Part shown: piece by piece, positions 1-10,100 of the stretch
Layout: every line of letters begins with the position of its first letter
How positions within the stretch are numbered: the stretch's first letter is position 1
NCBI RefSeq assembly: GCF_039541075.1
Contig: NZ_BAABFN010000019.1
Span: 1 to 64,000 of the forward strand
DNA length: 64,000 nucleotides
Direction: 5' to 3'
DNA from: Compostibacter hankyongensis
GTDB lineage: Bacteria; Bacteroidota; Bacteroidia; Chitinophagales; Chitinophagaceae
Position numbers and translations under genes: made by a program
The notes under the pieces: generated by a model
What the model was told of the DNA's origin: nothing
The model's input: only the letters and a program-made list of their open reading frames with translations
Databases searched by the model: none

Positions 1-135
1 ACTGCACAACATTTTTTATTTCATAACTATATACATATTTGTTATTCCCATAAATAATCACCCGTTAATAGCACAACGCGTTAAGAACAAATATAACACC
101 TGCTGAAAAACTCTCCATCTGATGCAGGGCTTCCG
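1..135. other. AT-rich spacer downstream of the PUL
   Basis: This stretch lies past the stop codon of the last minus-strand gene of the locus. It is AT-rich and I see no ORF, clear hairpin terminator or RNA gene in it. Confidence 0.5.
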
Positions 136-2676
136 TTACCAGGCCACCGTAAGGGTGCCGGTCACATCTTTCGCTTCATAACTTTTTCCATAGCTGCTTT
201 CGCCCGGGATAAACTCCTTTTTCCCCGTTTTCCAGGGGTATCCTGCATTCAGATAGACCCGCAGCTTGTCCTTTGTAATATCGGCAGGCGGATAGATGAC
301 TACCGTGGCATGATCAAGGCCTGTTACCTGGAATCTCCTGCTGATGCCGATCTCTCCCGAATGCAGCTCTTTACAGGAGAGCATGCCTGCGGGTTGTTGT
401 ACGAATATCCGGCATTCGCGGTGCCATGCCGTAGGCAGGTAATAAACAGACCGCCCTTCCTTCAGCTCGGTTTGGAATCCGGTCAGCAGCGGCGCGCCCT
501 GGGGAAATTTAAATGACTGCCGGACTGTGGTATTGGGCACGTAACCCGAAAAGAAAAATCCGTTATCGTTCCGGGAAACCGTCATAATAGGGCTCTTCAC
601 CTGCGGATCCTTTTTTGCGATCCCGTAGTCGATGCCGAATTCGCCGAGTACGTACCGCAGATATACAGCGCCCGGGAACCATTTTTTCGGGTTGTCCGGC
701 AGGAGTAGTTTGCCCCCCAGGAAGCTGGCGGAGTTAGTGCCTCTGACATAGACGACCCTGCCTCCGTTCCAGGAAGGATCCTTTCTTGTCCAGACCGCAT
801 GACGGATCTTTCCGTTTTGCTCCATCTTTGCAACCAGCTTCGTATAAGGGTCTGCGGTATCCTTTATGAGGGTGCTTATACCTCCCCCGCAAAAAAGGGA
901 ACGATGAAGTATGCTGTCCGGATATTTTGATTCCAGCTCATCTTCGTTCAGTGTAGTGGACAGCCTGAAGCGGCCTTCCAGGGGATCGACGTTTTTCAGG
1001 TTGAGAAGCTCCCGGAAAGCCGGTCCGGTACGATCTGCCGGTCCGTAGACGATAAGCCGGCCGCCGTTTTTTACATAGCGGATAAGGTCCTGCTCGAGCG
1101 CACTGCCGGCATCCGGCGCCACCGATACCAGGATCGATTCCCTGAAATACCGGGGTTGCCGTTCCGATACCCTCTGAAAAGCCGTGGTGGAAACAACCGT
1201 GTTCAGCGGGAAGCCGTTGTTGATCGCTTGCCGGATAAACCAATCCCCGTAATAGACTTCCGGAAGCCTTTCCGGCGAATGGTAAGCCCACCGGTGATAT
1301 TCGTCAAACGGATAAACCCAGACCAGCGGACCGGGCGCTGTCGGCTCGTCGTACCGCGCTTTGAGGATATGCGGGATCACTTCATCGGGAACCTGCGTGG
1401 GCATTTCTCCGTAAGAGTTATCGATGGAAAGGAAGTTCAGGTGTGTGGGCACGCCTATTTTGCCTGCGCTGTCGATACGGGATACCGACATCGGCAGGTA
1501 GATATCGTGAGGTTCCCGGCCGTATCGGTCCAGCCAGGGGCTGTTCAGCCACCAGGGATCATGAGTGTAATAGCGGAAAAGAAACCGGTTGTCCGGCAGC
1601 TGCGCTATCCGGGACATATAACCGACCATTTCCAGCCCGAAGTCGCCGTCGAGCGCTGCCCAAGGTGAATTGGGCGGAGGCAGGATGTCATATCCCCCTT
1701 CGTAAATGCCTTTCAGATCGACACCGTCCCTCGCCAGGTCGATCCCGGTAGACAGGTTGGTACCCCGCGTCTGGATGGGAAAGCCGGGACACTCCCGGCG
1801 GAACAGGTTCCAGAACTGCATGATCCTGGCCCGCGTCGGACCGAGCTTCTCCGGCAGAAAGCCTTTCCCCGTAAACACGGCTCCCGTGGATGACCAGCCT
1901 TCCACGCCAAATCCGAACCCGTTGCTCAGCCATAGATAATCGTATCCGAGGTCTTGCAGGAAATGCCGGCTTTGCCGCCCGAAGAAGGTGCCGAACGGTG
2001 TGTTGTCGGGGATGCCCCGGGGGAATCCGGCATAGCGTACCGTATCTGCATGTAAGACGGAGTAGCAGCTGACAAAGGTGCTCTTACCCATAGCGCTCCC
2101 GCCCAGTATCTCACGATGCCGTTCATACTTGAAAGGGGATTTGGCAAATTCAGGCCCCGGGTCGAAAGTGGCGCCTACCCTAATGGGCTTACCGGTGATG
2201 GCCCGCCCGGTTTCTTTCAGGACGGAGATGATGTATTTAAGATCACCATAGGTGAATTCGGGCGGATGCTCCATGTAGTAGTAAGCCCTTTCGTGCAGGG
2301 AAAGCGTTTTCGGGCCCGAGCCCACGGGCCGGCCTGTGTTGGGATTACCGATATATCTTGCCCATTCGAGATGCTGACTGAGGTTGCCGGAATAGTCCAG
2401 TATCTCGGAGCCGTCGGCGGTCCAGAGCATGATGGATACGGTATCGGTATGACGGAGCAGGGAAAACCACTGTGTGAACATCTCTTCCGCGGTCTTTCTG
2501 ATATAAGCCTTATCATTTTTCTTGAAGGGCTTGAGCGAGACCTCCAGGGTGATATTGTGAAAAGGATCTCCTTTCAGGAAAGCGGTGTTGGCGCTTCCGG
2601 GCCGTTGTGCGGTTGCCGGAAAATATCCCAGCAAACAGACAAGGGCGGTATAAAAGACGAGGCGGTTATGCTGCAT
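136..2676 (-). CDS. Secreted 846-aa protein of unknown function, PUL member
   Basis: The N-terminus is a classical signal peptide with a hydrophobic core (about residues 7-22) ending in ATAQ, so export is likely. No catalytic motif I can name is certain. The middle (about 150-480) is rich in Trp, Tyr and Pro and reads like a TIM-barrel glycoside-hydrolase-type fold (GATFDPGPEF, WVYPFDEYHRW). Around residues 520-560 a stretch with ENGGRL-like character (YVKNGGRLIVYGPAD) resembles the glutamine-amidotransferase-like domain found in some beta-galactosidase families. The C-terminus looks beta-rich. It is the last gene of the minus-strand run and follows the lipoprotein gene by 56 bp. It is probably a carbohydrate-active enzyme of the locus, but this is inference from context; family unknown. 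Confidence 0.75.
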   Translation of the reverse strand: MQHNRLVFYTALVCLLGYFPATAQRPGSANTAFLKGDPFHNITLEVSLKPFKKNDKAYIRKTAEEMFTQWFSLLRHTDTVSIMLWTADGSEILDYSGNLSQHLEWARYIGNPNTGRPVGSGPKTLSLHERAYYYMEHPPEFTYGDLKYIISVLKETGRAITGKPIRVGATFDPGPEFAKSPFKYERHREILGGSAMGKSTFVSCYSVLHADTVRYAGFPRGIPDNTPFGTFFGRQSRHFLQDLGYDYLWLSNGFGFGVEGWSSTGAVFTGKGFLPEKLGPTRARIMQFWNLFRRECPGFPIQTRGTNLSTGIDLARDGVDLKGIYEGGYDILPPPNSPWAALDGDFGLEMVGYMSRIAQLPDNRFLFRYYTHDPWWLNSPWLDRYGREPHDIYLPMSVSRIDSAGKIGVPTHLNFLSIDNSYGEMPTQVPDEVIPHILKARYDEPTAPGPLVWVYPFDEYHRWAYHSPERLPEVYYGDWFIRQAINNGFPLNTVVSTTAFQRVSERQPRYFRESILVSVAPDAGSALEQDLIRYVKNGGRLIVYGPADRTGPAFRELLNLKNVDPLEGRFRLSTTLNEDELESKYPDSILHRSLFCGGGISTLIKDTADPYTKLVAKMEQNGKIRHAVWTRKDPSWNGGRVVYVRGTNSASFLGGKLLLPDNPKKWFPGAVYLRYVLGEFGIDYGIAKKDPQVKSPIMTVSRNDNGFFFSGYVPNTTVRQSFKFPQGAPLLTGFQTELKEGRSVYYLPTAWHRECRIFVQQPAGMLSCKELHSGEIGISRRFQVTGLDHATVVIYPPADITKDKLRVYLNAGYPWKTGKKEFIPGESSYGKSYEAKDVTGTLTVAW

Positions 2677-2732
2677 GTTATTTGTCTTTATCTTTCAAAA
2701 CTAAGCAATCATGTTTGCCCTTTCTGTGCTTA

Positions 2733-3971
2733 TTATTCGGCAATGCCCTGCAATTCAATTTCACTCATGAACATATAATCGGTTCGGGCCCAGGTTTCCA
2801 GGATTTTTATTCTGATATATCTCACTGCCGGCGTGTTTTCCGGGAAAACGGTTGCTTCGCCGTCCCTGGCATGTTCGATGTCTTCCGGTGTCGTCTGACC
2901 CTGCGGAAGGCCGGAAGGCTTCACAGATTCGCCGTCTGCAAGCTTGGTCCAGCCGGTCCAGCTGCCGTCGGGAGCCGGATCATTGCTGCCCCATATTTCC
3001 CATTTTCTGGGATTCCCGTTGGCATAAAGGAGGGTGGGCTCGTCCAGCGTTCCCCGCTGCCATGTCAGCATGCCGGTGATGCTGGCGGTCATGCCCATGT
3101 CGAAGGAAAACCAGTGCGGTATGCCGGAACCATCCACTGTACGATACCATTGTATAACGTTATTTACTTTGCCGGCGAGCACGCCGTTCCACAGGTTGGA
3201 CACTTTGGTGCCGCTGAGGGGCTGGGCATCGGTCGGAAGCGTGAATTCCCTGAAGGTGGCGGGGTCCAGCTTTTCGGGAACGGCCTGTTGTACGGTTATG
3301 GTGTTATACGCGGTGAAAAAGGTATCGATGGACAGGACTTCCGGCATATACAGCGTTCGGTATTGCAGGGTGTCGCCGCCGGGATAGCCTTCCCATCTGC
3401 TGATGCTGTCTGAGGGTGGGATAAAGCGGGTATGGGTTGCCCCTGCCTGATCGGTGTACCGGACTTCCGTACCGAGGGATGTTTCCGGGGATGCGGCCCA
3501 GAGCAGTTTTGTTTTCCCGTTTACCTTCAGGGCGCTGAGCAGCCGCCGGTCTGTCAGGCCGTCGGTATAAGACGCTCCGTATACCCGTCCGTCTGCCGAT
3601 GTTTTTACCGATACATTGTCTTTATCGTCGTAGGTATATACCTCGAAGACATAATTGCCTTCTTCCAGATCTTTTATGACGATGCTGAGGGTATCCTGCG
3701 CGTGTGTCCGTTCAACGGGGAGATCAACCGAATCCCTGCCGTTATTCCAGAATATCCGGCAGCTAACCACATTCGGATCGGCACGCAGGATCCAGGATAA
3801 TCTGACCCGGTTCTGTCCGGGATAAACGATGATGGAATCCGCCTTCCCCGGATAGTTGATTTCTCCCTTATCCCGGAGGGGGCGGTAGCTTTCGTCCATC
3901 TTGCTGCAGGACCAAAGCAGGCAGCAGAGGAAGGTCGGGAGGACAAAGCAGCGGATATAATGGTATGCCAT
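2733..3971 (-). CDS. Surface lipoprotein, DUF4998-like with C-terminal F5/8-type domain
   Basis: The signal peptide ends in the lipobox LLWSC, so the product is a lipoprotein, probably surface exposed as in other Sus-type loci. The N-terminal two-thirds contain fibronectin-like beta segments of the DUF4998 kind (YPGKADSIIVYPGQNRVRLSW). The last 150 residues form a discoidin/F5/8-type C-like domain of the DUF5000 kind, with SGIPHWFSFDMG, a WEIWGSNDPAPDGSWTGW block and a YIRIKILETW strand. Such domains usually bind glycans. The neighbour at 4002-5189 carries a clearly paralogous C-terminal domain. Together they are likely the accessory glycan-binding proteins of the SusCD pair just upstream. 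The fold-level call is good; the ligand is unknown. Confidence 0.85.
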   Translation of the reverse strand: MAYHYIRCFVLPTFLCCLLWSCSKMDESYRPLRDKGEINYPGKADSIIVYPGQNRVRLSWILRADPNVVSCRIFWNNGRDSVDLPVERTHAQDTLSIVIKDLEEGNYVFEVYTYDDKDNVSVKTSADGRVYGASYTDGLTDRRLLSALKVNGKTKLLWAASPETSLGTEVRYTDQAGATHTRFIPPSDSISRWEGYPGGDTLQYRTLYMPEVLSIDTFFTAYNTITVQQAVPEKLDPATFREFTLPTDAQPLSGTKVSNLWNGVLAGKVNNVIQWYRTVDGSGIPHWFSFDMGMTASITGMLTWQRGTLDEPTLLYANGNPRKWEIWGSNDPAPDGSWTGWTKLADGESVKPSGLPQGQTTPEDIEHARDGEATVFPENTPAVRYIRIKILETWARTDYMFMSEIELQGIAE

Positions 3972-4001
3972 GATAATAATGATTTAGCGTAGCGGTATGG
4001 G

Positions 4002-5189
4002 TTACTGTTGCGGCTGTCCGTAAAAGGTGAGCTCGGACATCCACATATAGTCCGAATTTCCCCAGGTCTGCAGCATCTTGATTCGTATATACCTCACCGG
4101 TGGTGCATCCAGCGGAAAGCTGAACTCCTGACCGGCCCGGGCTTTGGCAATATCGTCATTGGTGTTCTGCCCTATTCCGGATCCGGAGGGCTTTACAGAT
4201 TCACAGTCGGCGAGCTTCGTCCAGCCTTCCCAGCTGCCGTCGGGCGCCGGCTGGTTGCTTCCCCAGACCTCCCACAGCTTCGGATCCCCGGCCGAATACA
4301 GCAGGGTATTTTCATCAAAGGCGCCACGCTGAATCATCACGTAGCGGCTCAGCTTGGCGGTAGTGCCGAGGTCCATGGTGAACCAGTGCGGTATGCCGGA
4401 CCCTGTCGCCGTCCGGAAAAACTGGGGATAGGCGGTTACATCATCCCAGAGGTTGCTCATCTGCACGGTGGCGGAAGCCGCTACGGCGTCTGTTGTCAAT
4501 ACAAGGGACTTAAACTTCTTTTTGTCCAGCTTCTGTTCAAACAGGGGCGTCAGCTCGCCAGTCAGGGTGTCGGAACGGTTGTCCCAGCGGTCGCGGATGC
4601 ACAGGCCGAACCATCTTTTCTCGGCAGCGAAGCCCCGTACGGAAAACTGTCCGGATCTCAGGCTGGTATAAAAGATATCGGCGGTGGTGGTCTCTCCCAC
4701 GGAGTCTTTGGTCAGCACGCTGATCACAATATTGCCCGAATCCTCGTTTTCAAAATGTACCGTCACGCCTCCGAAATCCGCCTGCATCGTTAAGGATTTA
4801 AATGCCTCCAGTACCGGAGGGCTAAGCGGTTTTACCTTTACAATGACCGGCTCCGATCTGATATCTCCGCGGCTGACGCTGTATAGCCTGACCTCGTGTT
4901 CCAGGGTATCGCCAAAGCCTTCCAGGGTCAGCGTATTGTTATAAAAGGTCTGTATCTTTTCCAGCGTTTTACCGGGCCGGATTTCATATTCGGCCTTCAC
5001 ATAAAAAAGATGGGGATCCTGCGGAAGGGTATAGGTGAGCTTTGCTCCGCCGTGTCGGGGACTAACATGCACTCCTGAGACGGGCTCAGGCGCAGGGCCT
5101 CCCTCCTTAAAAGGTCCCAGCTTTTCTTCTTTGCATCCGGACAGCAGGGTCGGCAGCAGGATCGGTATCAGAAATGATAGATATTTCAT
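4002..5189 (-). CDS. Surface lipoprotein, DUF4959/DUF5000 type
   Basis: The signal peptide ends in the lipobox LLSGC. The domain order is an N-terminal fibronectin-like DUF4959 segment (GGAKLTYTLPQDPHLFYVKA), a middle beta domain of the DUF5126 kind, and a C-terminal F5/8-like DUF5000 domain (SGIPHWFTMDLG, WEVWGSNQPAPDGSWEGW, YIRIKMLQTWG). It follows SusD1 by 58 bp and precedes a paralogous lipoprotein by 30 bp, so the genes are likely co-transcribed. The role is inferred as glycan capture at the cell surface beside SusC1/SusD1. The family assignment comes from remembered motif patterns and was not searched. Confidence 0.85.
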   Translation of the reverse strand: MKYLSFLIPILLPTLLSGCKEEKLGPFKEGGPAPEPVSGVHVSPRHGGAKLTYTLPQDPHLFYVKAEYEIRPGKTLEKIQTFYNNTLTLEGFGDTLEHEVRLYSVSRGDIRSEPVIVKVKPLSPPVLEAFKSLTMQADFGGVTVHFENEDSGNIVISVLTKDSVGETTTADIFYTSLRSGQFSVRGFAAEKRWFGLCIRDRWDNRSDTLTGELTPLFEQKLDKKKFKSLVLTTDAVAASATVQMSNLWDDVTAYPQFFRTATGSGIPHWFTMDLGTTAKLSRYVMIQRGAFDENTLLYSAGDPKLWEVWGSNQPAPDGSWEGWTKLADCESVKPSGSGIGQNTNDDIAKARAGQEFSFPLDAPPVRYIRIKMLQTWGNSDYMWMSELTFYGQPQQ

Positions 5190-5247
5190 ATCGGCAGTTT
5201 ATAATGATCGTATAGACGAAAGGATATTTTTCTTACGGCATTGCCGG

Positions 5248-7137
5248 TTACCAGTCGGGGTTTTGCAGCAGGTTGTTATTGGTGACCGTCTCGCTTTCTT
5301 TTATGGGCCACAAATAGTCCCGTTTTTTGAAGATCGGGTTGAACAGCACCCTGACCTGGTAATAGTTTTCCTCGTCTTTTCCGGTATAGTTCCATCCGCG
5401 TACCGGCTGGCTCAGGGTTTGCTGGGCTTCTTTCCATCTTCTCAGATCCCAGAAGCGTTGGCCTTCAAAGGCCATTTCGATCAGACGCTCCTGGTGGATG
5501 ATCTTTCGCAGACCCGTCTGAGTTTGATAAGCATCCGGCCGTTTGGAATACAGTGACCATGATTCCGCTACGGACTTCAGGCCGGCCCGTTGGCGCACCA
5601 GATCGATCCATTTAAAGGTTTCCGCCCCCGGTCCGTTTACTTCATTGAGGGCTTCTGCATAGAGCAGATAGAGGTCTCCCAGCCGTATGACCGGCCAGGG
5701 ATATGCTTCCACGGTTACCTCCTGGGCGTTGGAGACATCCAGGTAATTCACCAGCTTCTTGGGCCAATAGCCTGTAATGGAAAAGCTCCAGGCGTGGTTG
5801 TTGGCGGTTTGGCCGAATTTGGCCGCCACGTATACGTTATCGGTATCGCTGTATCTGCCTTGTCCGTACCATCTTCCTCCGTCGAATCCCAGATCCGCAT
5901 AAAACCGCGGCTCCCGGTCGAAGTTGAGCACGGCGGTGGTATATCCTTCCTTGATATAAAGCTCCTCGCTGTGAACGGCCTTTCTGAGACCGTACCGGTT
6001 GTCGTAATCCCAGGTCTTGTCTTCCGAAATGGGAACGCCGTTGCTGGAATAAAAGAGCTCTGCCATTTTAAGCGGAGGAGAGAAAGTAGAGCGTACCGTT
6101 TGCTGGATATCGCTGCTGTACAGCCATGCCAGGGACTCTCTTTGTACGGTAGAGGCCATATTATCGGTGCTGGCCCAGATGATCTCGGGGTTCCATTTTT
6201 CACAGAACGCATTGCGGATGCTCATCTCGGTTTTTGTCGTCTCCGATATATTGGCCGGTACAAACGCCGCCGGCTGGTAATAGTACAGGGCCTTGCCTGC
6301 GGCCTGACAGGCATCAATGGCGGCTTTGCAGGCGTCTGCCGCTCTCTGCCATTTGGCAGGGTCTGCTGTGGCGCTGAACAGCGGCAGGCCTCTTTTATCC
6401 ACCATGTTGCTATAGTCCGTATTCCCGTTGAACAGGGGGCTGGCCGCCATCATAAGGAGTCTCGCTTTGATGGCCAGCGCTGCAGGCCGGGTGGCCCGGC
6501 CCTGTTCCGAGACCTCGTTGGTGATGGCGTCCGGGAGATCAGCCGCCGCCTCGTCCAGCAGGGCTGCGATGTAATTGACGCAGGAATCTACCGGCTCGCG
6601 GTATACCTTTACCGCTTCGGGTCCGCTGGATATGGGCAGGTTCTTATCGATGATGGGGATGGGGCCGTACATCCTCAGCAGGAAGAAGTGGTAATAGGCC
6701 TTCAGGAATTTAGCTTCTGCGGCCCACCGTTTTTTCTCAAAGTCGTTCATGTCGGGAACCGCCCCGATATTGTCGAGAAAGGTATTGCAGGTCCGTATGG
6801 CCAAAAAGAGATCCGTTCCGCCCTGGCCGCCTCCCCAGAAGTTGCAGTAGGGGTTTACGACATTCTGAAATCCCATGCCGATCTGCCAGTTCAGCTTGGG
6901 AGTGTTTACGTCAAAGGGATTGCTCCAGATCTCATCTCCCCCCAGAAAGGCCGGATAATTATAAGGGTCGGCAAAATGAGGCTGGTAATGATAGCAGGTG
7001 AACAAGTATTGTTCTGCCGTGCTGCGCATCCTGAAAGCGTATTCCACGGTGGCCACATTGTCCGGCACGATATCCAGATAATGACAGGAGCATAAAAGGC
7101 CCCATAAGGTGAAGAAGCAGTATTTTATGTTTTTCAT
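5248..7137 (-). CDS. SusD/RagB-family glycan-binding lipoprotein (SusD1)
   Basis: This is the outer-membrane lipoprotein lid that works with the SusC1 transporter to capture and import oligosaccharides. The chosen start at 7137 gives MKNIKYCFF followed by a lipobox (LLCSC) and the YLDIVPD motif typical of SusD N-termini. An in-frame start 30 bases upstream would put extra residues ahead of the signal peptide and is less likely. The TPR-like helical core (AEAKFLKAYYHFFLLRMYGPIP) and the C-terminal RLIEMAFEGQRFWDLRRW and YLWPI..SE blocks are family hallmarks. The gene begins 10 bp after the SusC1 stop. Length (629 aa) is at the long end for the family. Confidence 0.95.
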   Translation of the reverse strand: MKNIKYCFFTLWGLLCSCHYLDIVPDNVATVEYAFRMRSTAEQYLFTCYHYQPHFADPYNYPAFLGGDEIWSNPFDVNTPKLNWQIGMGFQNVVNPYCNFWGGGQGGTDLFLAIRTCNTFLDNIGAVPDMNDFEKKRWAAEAKFLKAYYHFFLLRMYGPIPIIDKNLPISSGPEAVKVYREPVDSCVNYIAALLDEAAADLPDAITNEVSEQGRATRPAALAIKARLLMMAASPLFNGNTDYSNMVDKRGLPLFSATADPAKWQRAADACKAAIDACQAAGKALYYYQPAAFVPANISETTKTEMSIRNAFCEKWNPEIIWASTDNMASTVQRESLAWLYSSDIQQTVRSTFSPPLKMAELFYSSNGVPISEDKTWDYDNRYGLRKAVHSEELYIKEGYTTAVLNFDREPRFYADLGFDGGRWYGQGRYSDTDNVYVAAKFGQTANNHAWSFSITGYWPKKLVNYLDVSNAQEVTVEAYPWPVIRLGDLYLLYAEALNEVNGPGAETFKWIDLVRQRAGLKSVAESWSLYSKRPDAYQTQTGLRKIIHQERLIEMAFEGQRFWDLRRWKEAQQTLSQPVRGWNYTGKDEENYYQVRVLFNPIFKKRDYLWPIKESETVTNNNLLQNPDW

Positions 7138-7147
7138 GTCATTGTTT

Positions 7148-10100
7148 TTAGAAGGAAACCTGAACACCGATGTTGGTTACCCGTTGTACGGGGTAGCCCA
7201 GGCCGTTGCCGCCCATTTCCACATCCCAAAGCTTGAAATGGCTGAAGGTGAGTAAATTGATACCGCTCAGATAAAACCGGGTTTTCTCGAGGTGTATTTT
7301 TTGGGTGAGGCGCTGAGGCAGGGTATAGCCCAGCTCGACGGTCTTCAGCCGCAGAAAAGCCCCGTTCCGCATGAACCAGGTGCTGGTCTGGGTATTGTTG
7401 GCGATCGTCCGGGTACTCAGCCGGGGCCAGAGCGCATACAGATTGCGGTGATCCTCGGACCAATGATCGTCCGCATAGGCTTTCAGCAGCTGGTTTTGAA
7501 GCAAAGTACCCGGCAGCTCATCGCTGCTGTACCGGTAAGCCACGAAAGGCGCTGTCGCTTCGGGATCGATCCAGAAGGATTCCCTCGCCAGTCCCTGGAA
7601 GAAACAGGAGAGGTCGAAGGACTTATATCCCACAGATATGCCGAAGCCGTAGACAATTTCGGGTGTGGAGGGATAGCCGATCGCCATCCGGTCCAGCGAA
7701 GTGATCTGGCCATCGCCGTTCAGGTCGCGGTATTTGATGTCCCCCGCTCCGTATTCCCCGAAACCCTGTAAAGGAGAATTGGCAACTTCGTCATCGTCGG
7801 CAAAGAGACGTTCTGCAATATATCCCCACTGCTGGGTGAGGGGCCAGCCTTTGTGCGAAAGATATTTTTCCGCATAGTCCGGCTCTTCATATACCTCGAA
7901 CTTGCTGGTGGCATAGGTGAAATTGGCCCGGGCCTGGAGCCAGAAATATTTGCCGAAATATTTGTTGTAGTCGGCAGAGACGTCTATCCCTTTGCCGGCC
8001 GCTTCCCCGATATTGGCTTTTATGTCGGAGGTGCCGGATACGCCGAGGGTCATCGGGATATAAGCGCGGGTCATCAGGATATTCCGGCGATGCTCCTGGT
8101 AGAGGTCTACCTGAACATTGACCTGGTCAAAAATGCCGACTTCCAGACCCAGGTTGGTTTTGGTAGCTGTTTCCCAGGTAATGTCGCTGTTGCCGTAACG
8201 GTTCACGAAGATGCCGTTCCGGGCATAGCGGTTGTCGGTACCAAATACAGATCCCCTGGCAGCATCGTTCATGTTCACGTCGGAAAGGTAAAAGAAGCGA
8301 TCCTGCGGATCCCCGACCGCATCATTCCCGACCAGACCGTAGGTAGCCCTTATTTTGAGATTGGATATCACTTTTTTGTAGGGTTCCCAGAAGCTTTCAT
8401 TGGAGACATACCAGGCTGCGCCCACGGAAGGGAAGAACCCGAAACGCTTGTCTTCATAAAAGCGTTCTGAGCCGTTGTATCCGAAATCAAATTCTCCGAA
8501 ATACCGGTTGTTATAGGAGTACGAAAAACGGCCGGATACGCCGATGTTGCGGTGCGGAAGCGAGGCCTGAAGACTGGAGACGTTGGCTTCCACCTGGTTG
8601 TTCAGCAGGAATACCAGCATTCCGCTGATGTCGTGCTTATCGGAGAATGTCCGGGTGTAGTTGGCTGATGCCTGGATATAGGTGGTTGCGTTCACCTGTT
8701 TGGGATCCTCGTTATAGTCCAGGTATTCGGTTCCTTCGTTTTCATTGAGTAAGCTGATCGTATAGGTGTCGGTAAGCTTGTCGTATCCTCCCGTCTGGTA
8801 CCAGAAGGGCTTATAGGAACGGGCTACGCCGAAGTAAGCCTGCCGCGTGGTATTAAAGATGCCGTTCAGGGATAATCCTTTGGTGACGAAGGAGAGGTCC
8901 TGCTTTAGCTCAAACTGCGCCAGCACCAGCGTTTTGGTATAATCCTTATATCCTTTCACCATTTCTGCATAAGGATTGAGATAGTTGCCGTCGGCAGCAT
9001 TGCCGAACATGATATGCTGAACATAGCGATGTTGTTCATCTGCCGGGAAATAGGCCGGGAACAACACGGGATTGGCTCTCATCACTTTTCTGTACATATC
9101 TGTTCCGCCGCTGATCGGTCCGGTGTAATCGTCGAAAGTGCCGTAAAGCCGGATCCCTGCTTCGGTAGTTTTGGTAAGATTGATATTGACGTTGGACCGC
9201 AGCTCATAGGTTTTCAGATTGATGTTGCTGTTGAAATTGTTACGGTCATCCACCTTCAGCACGCCGTTATCCTGATTGAGCGTGGCGGCCAGGTAATAGC
9301 GGGCTACCTTTCCGCCGCCGGATACATTGAAGTTGACCCGCTGGTTCATGGTGTAATCCTTGAAGAGCGCCTTTCGCCAATCTGTGGCCGGATAGGCATA
9401 GGGGTTTGTGCCGGCAAGGGTATTGTCGATCTTGCTTTGGGGATAGAGCAGGACGCCCAGCGGATCCCGGGTGAGCACGGCTTCATTGGCCAGGTTCATA
9501 TAGGTCACCGGATCGGCGAACTCCACGTTCCTGGTGGGCGCAGATACGGAATTTTCTATCCTGACAGAAACCCGGGCTTTGCCTTCCACCCCTTCTTTGG
9601 TGGTGATGAGGATCACGCCGTTTGCTCCCCGTGCGCCGTAGAGCGCCGTGGCTGTGGCATCTTTCATGATGGAAAAGCTGGCGATGTCGTCCACTTGCAG
9701 GCGGGCCAGATCTGTCGAAGAGAGCTCGATCCCATCGATGAGGATCAGCGGATCCTTCTTATATCCGAAGGTGGTCACCCCGCGGATAAAGAAGTCCGCA
9801 TTGTCCGCGCCCGGTTCGCCGCTGCGCTGATAGGCGATCACGCCGGCCAGTCTTCCGGCCAGGGCTGTGGTAAGGTTGCTTGCCGGAATCTTCAGCTCTT
9901 TCGGGCTGATGGAGGTCATGGCGCCTACGACCTCCTGCTTTTTCTGTGTGCCGAAAGCCACGACCACCACATCGTTCAGCTGGTTGGAAGATGGCATCAG
10001 GGTGATATTGATGATCTCCCGCCCGCTTACGGAAACCTCCTGCCGGTCAAAGCCCACCATGCTGAAAAGGATGACCGCGTTATCGGGAACGTCAAGGATA

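Noticed and set aside
5590..7095. Plus-strand ORF of 501 codons opposite SusD1
   Set aside because: Antisense to a clear SusD gene; no start signal and no family resemblance.
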